Below are positions 7,797 through 9,891 of a DNA stretch of 9,891 nt, one piece after another (position 1 is the stretch's first letter; each line of letters begins with the position of its first letter). A program made the position numbers and the translations under genes. This DNA comes from Methyloceanibacter sp. Lineage in GTDB: Bacteria > Pseudomonadota > Alphaproteobacteria > Rhizobiales > Methyloligellaceae. Where the stretch lies: NCBI GenBank assembly GCA_022865725.1, contig JALHTP010000193.1, positions 1 to 9,891 of the forward strand, given 5' to 3'. Below the pieces are notes generated by a model. That model was given only the letters and a program-made list of their open reading frames with translations. It was not told the origin of the DNA and made no database searches.

Positions 7797-9152
7797 CTAG
7801 TTGAGAGCAATCAGTTCGGCATCGTCGGCCAAGATATACATGCGCCCGCCGGCCACAACGGGCGAAACGAACACCGCCGTGCCGAGATCGATCTGGGTCG
7901 AAAGCTGACCCGTCCTCGCATCGGCCCCCACCAGCAGCCCCTCTCCCGAGACCAGCCAGAGCCTGCCGCCGGCCAGTACCGGGCCGTTCCAGCGCATGCT
8001 GGCGGGAAGGTCGGCCGTCCATCGCACTTTGCCGTCGGCGCGGGCGAGCGCGATGAGCTTGCCCGCAAGATCCACGACATAGACGGTGTCGCCGGCGATC
8101 CAGGGCATCTGCGTACTGGCGAGATTTCGCGTCCACAGCCGCTCGCCCGAGGATTCCGACACGGCAACCATTTTGCCGCCATGACTGACCGCATACACCA
8201 CGCCGTGGTCGATCACGGGCCGCGCGGGATCGCCGAGGATTCCGGCAGCCGTGGTGTCGCTGGAGCGCGTCAAGGAATCGCTCCAAGCCGCCTTGCCGCT
8301 GCCGACATCAAAAGCGGCGACGTCGCCCGCCGGAAAGGGCGCGACGACGACGCTGCCGCTGACCGCGGGGCTCACATTGCTGAGCAGCGAGGCCGGCTGC
8401 GGCAAGCCTCGCGCCGTCCACAGTTGCTGGCCGTCGGCATCGCTCAGCGCATAGAGAATGTTGTCGGTCGAGACGAAATAGATCTTGCCGCCCGAGGCGG
8501 TGGGCGAGCTGCGGATGGGCTTGCCGACCCGCTTCGTCCACAGAATGGAGCCGTTGCTCGGATCGATGCTGACAACCGTGCCATAGCCCGTCGCGGCATA
8601 GAGGTGACCGCCGTCCATGGCGAGCCCTCCACCGAAGCCTTCCTTCGACTTCTCATTGCCGGGGGTGACGCTCACCGCCCAGAGCTTGCCGCCACTCGCC
8701 GAGGAGAAGGCTGAGACCCTGCCCCCCGCATCGAGAGTGAACACCTTACCGTCGGCCACCAGCGGCACCGCGCTCAGCCGTCCGCTGGACGAGGAGCCGG
8801 TTCCGGCGTCGGCCGACCACACTTTCCGCACCGCTTCGCTGAGAGCGAGATGGCCGAGATTGTTGGACGGCGTGCCGCCTGGCTGCGCCCAGGACGCATT
8901 GGCCTGCGCTTGCGGAAGCTGCACCGGCCTTCCCGCCTCAGACGGATCGATAGCGACCATGTTCGGATCGGTGATGACGGCGATGCGCTCGCCCGGCAGG
9001 ATCTCTTCCTTCTTGGCGAAAGGATTTTTGAGAGTGTTCGACAGCGAGCTCAGCGAGCTGCCGCCGCAGCCGACGACGCTCACGGCCAAGGCTGCTGCGA
9101 GCCCTGCGCCGATCAGTCGGATGCCAATTCCCCGTTTTCGACCCGGGCGCAA
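7797..9152 (-). CDS. bamB: Outer membrane assembly lipoprotein BamB
   Basis: Periplasmic-facing lipoprotein of the BAM complex, which folds beta-barrel proteins into the outer membrane; BamB is a scaffold that binds BamA. It has 451 residues. An N-terminal Arg/Lys-rich region and hydrophobic core lead to a lipobox VVGC with C29 as the lipidated residue. A low-complexity Gly/Ser linker follows, then repeated PQQ-like propeller blades, seen as recurring patterns such as GKVFTLDAGGRVSAFSSASG, GHLYAATGYGTVVSIDPSNG, GKIYFVSTDNILYALSDADG and GVVYAVSHGGKMVAVSESSG. The start is a TTG at 9152; no in-frame ATG or GTG lies upstream, the next internal Met is beyond the signal peptide, and AAGGGTGG (9160-9167) sits 7 bases before it. 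It follows the YfgM-like gene by 28 bp and precedes der, the usual order. Confidence 0.95.
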   Translation of the reverse strand: MRPGRKRGIGIRLIGAGLAAALAVSVVGCGGSSLSSLSNTLKNPFAKKEEILPGERIAVITDPNMVAIDPSEAGRPVQLPQAQANASWAQPGGTPSNNLGHLALSEAVRKVWSADAGTGSSSSGRLSAVPLVADGKVFTLDAGGRVSAFSSASGGKLWAVSVTPGNEKSKEGFGGGLAMDGGHLYAATGYGTVVSIDPSNGSILWTKRVGKPIRSSPTASGGKIYFVSTDNILYALSDADGQQLWTARGLPQPASLLSNVSPAVSGSVVVAPFPAGDVAAFDVGSGKAAWSDSLTRSSDTTAAGILGDPARPVIDHGVVYAVSHGGKMVAVSESSGERLWTRNLASTQMPWIAGDTVYVVDLAGKLIALARADGKVRWTADLPASMRWNGPVLAGGRLWLVSGEGLLVGADARTGQLSTQIDLGTAVFVSPVVAGGRMYILADDAELIALN

Positions 9153-9159
9153 CTTCGAG

Positions 9160-9167
9160 CCACCCTT
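9160..9167 (-). promoter_or_regulatory. Shine-Dalgarno site supporting the TTG start of bamB
   Basis: AAGGGTGG on the minus strand, seven bases before the TTG at 9152. It is the main support for the non-ATG start, since the signal peptide leaves no later plausible ATG. Confidence 0.65.
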
Positions 9168-9180
9168 CGCTTCGCGCGGT

Positions 9181-9864
9181 CTATTTCGACGTGGTGCTCA
9201 GCGCCTGCGGCGTTCCCACGATCAGCGCGAGCATCATATCGGCGCGCTCCCGCAAATTCGGCGGGGTTCCCTGATCGCCGACCAGCGCGCTGAACTGCCT
9301 CTCGGCCTCGCGCATGTCGTTCAGCCGATAGGCCGTGAGCCCGAGCAGCTCGCGCGCGGAAAACTGCCAGGCGCTGTTGGAATCGACGAGACCCTTGAGA
9401 CGCCGCTCCATCTCGGCGTAGTCCGCCTTCTCGAGCCTGAGCGCCGCCGCCTGCAGCTTGGCGTGGGCTTGCAGGATCGGATCGACGCTTGGGTCGGTGG
9501 CGAGTGCATCGTAATCGGCGACGGCCTTGTCGGTTTCACCGGCCTTGGCTTCGGCCGCGGCAAGCTGGAAGCGCGCCAGCACGCGGTAGCCTTCCGGCCC
9601 CTGCTCGGCCAAGCCGGCGAAAATCTCGCGCGCCTTCGCCGCATCGGCGCCGTCTTCCATGCTCAAGGCCAGGGTGAACTTCGCGCCGGCGTCCTGCGCC
9701 CGCTTCTCTTGCCAGTAGTTCCAGCCTTTATAGCCCGCGACGCCGGCAACGACGAGCACGGCGCCGCCGAGCGCATAGACGCCGTATCTGTCCCAGAGCT
9801 TCCTGTATTGATCCTGGCGGACGGCTTCGTCCACCTCGCGCAGAAAGGTATCGGGTTCGGCCAT
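9181..9864 (-). CDS. YfgM-like membrane-anchored TPR protein
   Basis: A 227-residue inner-membrane protein of the YfgM/TPR_21 type. E. coli YfgM is an ancillary partner of the SecYEG translocon that works with periplasmic chaperones on secreted proteins. A short cytoplasmic start (MAEPDTFLREVDEAVRQDQY) is followed by one membrane helix at about 29-47 (YALGGAVLVVAGVAGYKGW). The rest is alpha-helical, Ala/Leu/Glu-rich TPR-like repeats exposed to the periplasm; examples are GPEGYRVLARFQLAAAEAKAG and the FSARELLGLTAYRLNDMREA segment. The ATG at 9864 has only a weak purine site (AAGAG). It is the first gene of the visible block and sits 28 bp before bamB, the same order as yfgM-bamB-der in E. coli. 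The family call relies on architecture plus this order; I leave the symbol blank because sequence identity to E. coli YfgM looks low. Confidence 0.85.
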   Translation of the reverse strand: MAEPDTFLREVDEAVRQDQYRKLWDRYGVYALGGAVLVVAGVAGYKGWNYWQEKRAQDAGAKFTLALSMEDGADAAKAREIFAGLAEQGPEGYRVLARFQLAAAEAKAGETDKAVADYDALATDPSVDPILQAHAKLQAAALRLEKADYAEMERRLKGLVDSNSAWQFSARELLGLTAYRLNDMREAERQFSALVGDQGTPPNLRERADMMLALIVGTPQALSTTSK

Positions 9865-9891
9865 GGGCGGACTCTTATGACTTCGCGGTTA

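Noticed and set aside
6608..8714. Long plus-strand open frames (372 and 461 codons) opposite der and bamB.
   Set aside because: They are antisense shadows of well-supported genes in GC-rich DNA; their translations are Arg/Ala/Gly-rich with no recognisable domain.

Overview
The window is GC-rich and densely coded. It looks like an alphaproteobacterial chromosome, probably Hyphomicrobiales/Rhizobiales-like. The grounds are the base composition, the conserved minus-strand block yfgM-like > bamB > der, and holC and ndk following it. This is inferred from content; no rRNA or other taxonomic marker is present.

Layout. The plus strand (1-3062) has about 190 bp with no recognisable gene, then an intact cytochrome P450 (195-1559), a GtrA-family membrane protein (1593-2026) and a dolichol-phosphate-mannose-synthase-like family 2 glycosyltransferase (2094-3062). 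The last two are an established functional pairing (lipid-linked sugar synthesis and its membrane partner), and both are broken: GtrA by an in-frame TGA and a frameshift, the glycosyltransferase by two frameshifts of opposite sign. The minus strand (9864 down to 3077) reads, in transcription order: YfgM-like membrane TPR protein, BamB lipoprotein, Der GTPase, HolC (DNA polymerase III chi), Ndk, a secreted adenosine-deaminase-family enzyme (one frameshift) and a small flavin-reductase-like flavoprotein. The two strands converge with only 14 bp between 3062 and 3077.

How the genes work together. YfgM-like and BamB act at the inner and outer membrane in envelope protein biogenesis. Der is a ribosome-assembly GTPase, HolC a clamp-loader-associated replication subunit, and Ndk balances NTP/dNTP pools. 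The adenosine deaminase and flavin reductase follow closely (29 bp apart) and look like accessory genes added after the housekeeping block. A candidate sigma-70-type promoter precedes ndk and a weaker one precedes the deaminase.

The main unusual signal is the distribution of lesions. Five reading-frame lesions fall in three dispensable-looking genes (about 3.0 kb), and none in about 6.2 kb of other coding sequence. That points to real gene decay rather than random sequencing error, although assembly error is not excluded. I found no convincing new defence system, mobile element, CRISPR array or RNA gene.
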